DNA from: Candidatus Hermodarchaeota archaeon
Lineage (GTDB): Archaea; Asgardarchaeota; Hermodarchaeia; Hermodarchaeales; Hermodarchaeaceae
Assembly: GCA_016840185.1 (NCBI GenBank)
Contig: JAEOSV010000149.1
Span: 1-7,590, forward strand
Reading direction: 5' to 3'
DNA length: 7,590 bases
In this document: in pieces, positions 6,829 to 7,590 of the stretch
Position numbering within the stretch: the first letter of the stretch is position 1
Layout of the letters: each line of letters begins with the position of its first letter
Notes under the pieces: model-generated
What the model was told of the DNA's origin: nothing
What the model saw: only the letters and a program-made list of their open reading frames with translations
Database searches by the model: none
Translations under genes and position numbers: made by a program

Positions 6829-6838
6829 TTATACCGAA

Positions 6839-7546
6839 ATGTCACAGGAAGAATTTGGTCAAATGTACTGGAACGGCGTACGTGACGCTTTGCGAATGTC
6901 CCAAACGTTCCTCTTCTGGAAAGAAAAGAACCCCAACGAGGACCGTACGATTGAGACCTTTGTCAGCGAAGCCCTTGAAGCTGTTCGCCAAAAATGCGCG
7001 CCCTGTTTGAAAGAAATCCTTGGCGTAACCTTTGGTGAAGATGAAGCTACAGTGGAAGAGATGCTACCAGGCCTCCAAGAAATCGAATCCGCAGAATCTG
7101 CACCAGCTCCGGAAGTAGCTCCTGAACCGGTTCCCGAACCGGTTCCCGAACCGGTTCCCGAACCGATTCCCGAGCCTGAGCCTGAATTCACTCCACCACC
7201 TGTCCCTCCAGTTCCTGAACCTGAAGCAGTACCTGAGCCCATTCCTGAACCAGCACCCATCGAAGCACCACCGGAACCAGAGCCTGAAGTCTTCCTTGCC
7301 GAAGAACCAGCCAAATCAGCACCACCTCCAAGTTTTGATTTTGGAGAAACTGAACCGGCTCCAGAACCAGCTCCTACCTTCGAACCGGCCCCTGAGTTTG
7401 AATCGGCTCCCGAACCAGTGCCAGAACCAATGCCCGAACCGGCTCCAGAACCAGCACCAGAAGTCGCTCCCGATGAAACTGCAACTGCTGAAGGAACTGA
7501 AGAAGGCGATGAAGAAGAACCCAAACGACGAACCTTCTTCTTCTAA
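6839..7546 (+). CDS. Unrecognised protein: small helical CxxC domain, long Pro-Glu repeat, acidic tail ending KRRTFFF
   Basis: I do not recognise this 235-residue protein. Residues 1-~85 look like a compact, mostly helical domain rich in aromatic residues (MYWNGVRDAL, TFLFWKEK) with one CxxC at 53-56 (KCAPCLKE), which could bind metal or be redox-active. Residues ~89-211 are low complexity, built on PEPV/PEPA/PEPI units with interruptions (EFTPPPVPPV, VFLAEEPAKSAPPPSFDFGE). The tail (212-235) is acidic (EEGDEEEP) and ends in KRRTFFF. There is no signal peptide or membrane segment, so it is predicted to be cytoplasmic. A rigid Pro-Glu spacer holding the N-terminal domain away from a C-terminal docking peptide is an inference. 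Codon choice within the repeat varies (GAACCGGTT, GAGCCTGAG, GAACCAGCA), as in a maintained coding repeat. It stands alone between glyS, from which it diverges, and the window edge. Confidence 0.75.
   Translation: MSQEEFGQMYWNGVRDALRMSQTFLFWKEKNPNEDRTIETFVSEALEAVRQKCAPCLKEILGVTFGEDEATVEEMLPGLQEIESAESAPAPEVAPEPVPEPVPEPVPEPIPEPEPEFTPPPVPPVPEPEAVPEPIPEPAPIEAPPEPEPEVFLAEEPAKSAPPPSFDFGETEPAPEPAPTFEPAPEFESAPEPVPEPMPEPAPEPAPEVAPDETATAEGTEEGDEEEPKRRTFFF
7103..7471 (+). repeat. Pro-Glu low-complexity coding region
   Basis: About 41 codons' worth of degenerate 4-residue PEPx units, most regular at 7121-7185 and 7403-7465, with a less regular, partly hydrophobic middle (7262-7350). Third positions differ between units, so most of the repeat is conserved at the protein level rather than being recent DNA duplication. 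Confidence 0.8.
7124..7171 (+). repeat. four tandem 12-bp units (GAACCGGTTCCC), each holding a 10-bp palindrome
   Basis: Units begin at 7124, 7136, 7148 and 7160; the first three are identical and the fourth has one change (GAACCGATTCCC). Each encodes EPVP (EPIP in the fourth). GAACCGGTTC is a perfect palindrome. Near-identity here, against the diverged units elsewhere in the gene, points to recent slippage expansion. Confidence 0.85.
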
Positions 7547-7590
7547 CCCATCACACGGCTTTCCAAACGTCGTCCAACCTTTGAAAAGAC
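7543..7590 (-). CDS. possible 3' end of a convergent gene (partial)
   Basis: A minus-strand frame is open from the window edge to a TAG at 7545-7543 and would encode VFSKVGRRLESRVMG as a C-terminus, overlapping the preceding stop by 4 bases. Fifteen codons are too few to distinguish a gene from chance; two + strand frames are open over the same bases. Confidence 0.15.
   Translation of the reverse strand, partial: VFSKVGRRLESRVMG

Noticed and set aside
6815..6838. Extended TTG start for the Pro-Glu protein (eight extra residues)
   Set aside because: The extension is not supported by an upstream ribosome site, while AAGGTG sits correctly for the ATG at 6839.
6763..6885. 40-residue + frame beginning ATGGGAGTG with a CYVC motif
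   Set aside because: It runs into the Pro-Glu gene in another frame, has no Shine-Dalgarno site, and most of its length shadows the promoter region and the real start.
7103..7471. CRISPR-like or intergenic tandem array
   Set aside because: Units are 12 bp, contiguous, in frame and without spacers of uniform length, so this is a coding repeat and not a CRISPR array.
6859..7524. 221-residue Gly/Ser-rich open frame on the minus strand
   Set aside because: It is the antisense image of the Pro-Glu repeat: GAACC-type codons read as Gly-Ser on the other strand. It lacks a ribosome site and a non-repetitive domain of its own.

Overview
The window comes from an archaeal chromosome. The strongest evidence is the gatD-gatE pair, which encodes the archaea-specific Glu-tRNA(Gln) amidotransferase. 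The glycyl-tRNA synthetase is also of the archaeal/eukaryotic alpha2 type, and candidate archaeal TATA elements, T-tract terminators and Shine-Dalgarno sequences are visible. The proteins are not strongly biased towards charged residues as in hyperthermophiles, so a mesophile or moderate thermophile is likely. An Asgard or other uncultivated lineage is possible, but the sequence alone does not settle it.

Layout, left to right. (1) Positions 1-1002 (+) hold the C-terminal part of a surface-anchored, sequon-rich protein whose start lies outside the window. (2) After a 122-bp gap, gatD (1125-2480) and gatE (2477-4384) form an ATGA-overlapped operon on the + strand, followed by a pyrimidine-rich T-tract. 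(3) Two minus-strand genes run convergently towards gatE: glyS (5147-6637) and, downstream of it, a VIT1/CCC1-family membrane protein (4408-5025). The gap between them (5026-5146) holds a hairpin and a small palindrome. (4) A 201-bp divergent promoter region (6638-6838) separates glyS from a + strand gene (6839-7546). That gene encodes an unrecognised protein with a small helical CxxC-containing N-terminal domain, a long Pro-Glu repeat and an acidic tail ending in KRRTFFF. (5) The last 44 bases have no firm assignment.

Functionally, the centre is tRNA aminoacylation. GatDE makes Gln-tRNA(Gln) from Glu-tRNA(Gln), and GlyRS charges tRNA(Gly). The VIT-like transporter, the surface protein and the Pro-Glu protein have no evident link to that role. 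The points most worth a second look are the Pro-Glu protein, a 7-base motif (AGGTTGA) that I found five times, always between genes, and the putative regulatory structures around the VIT-like gene.
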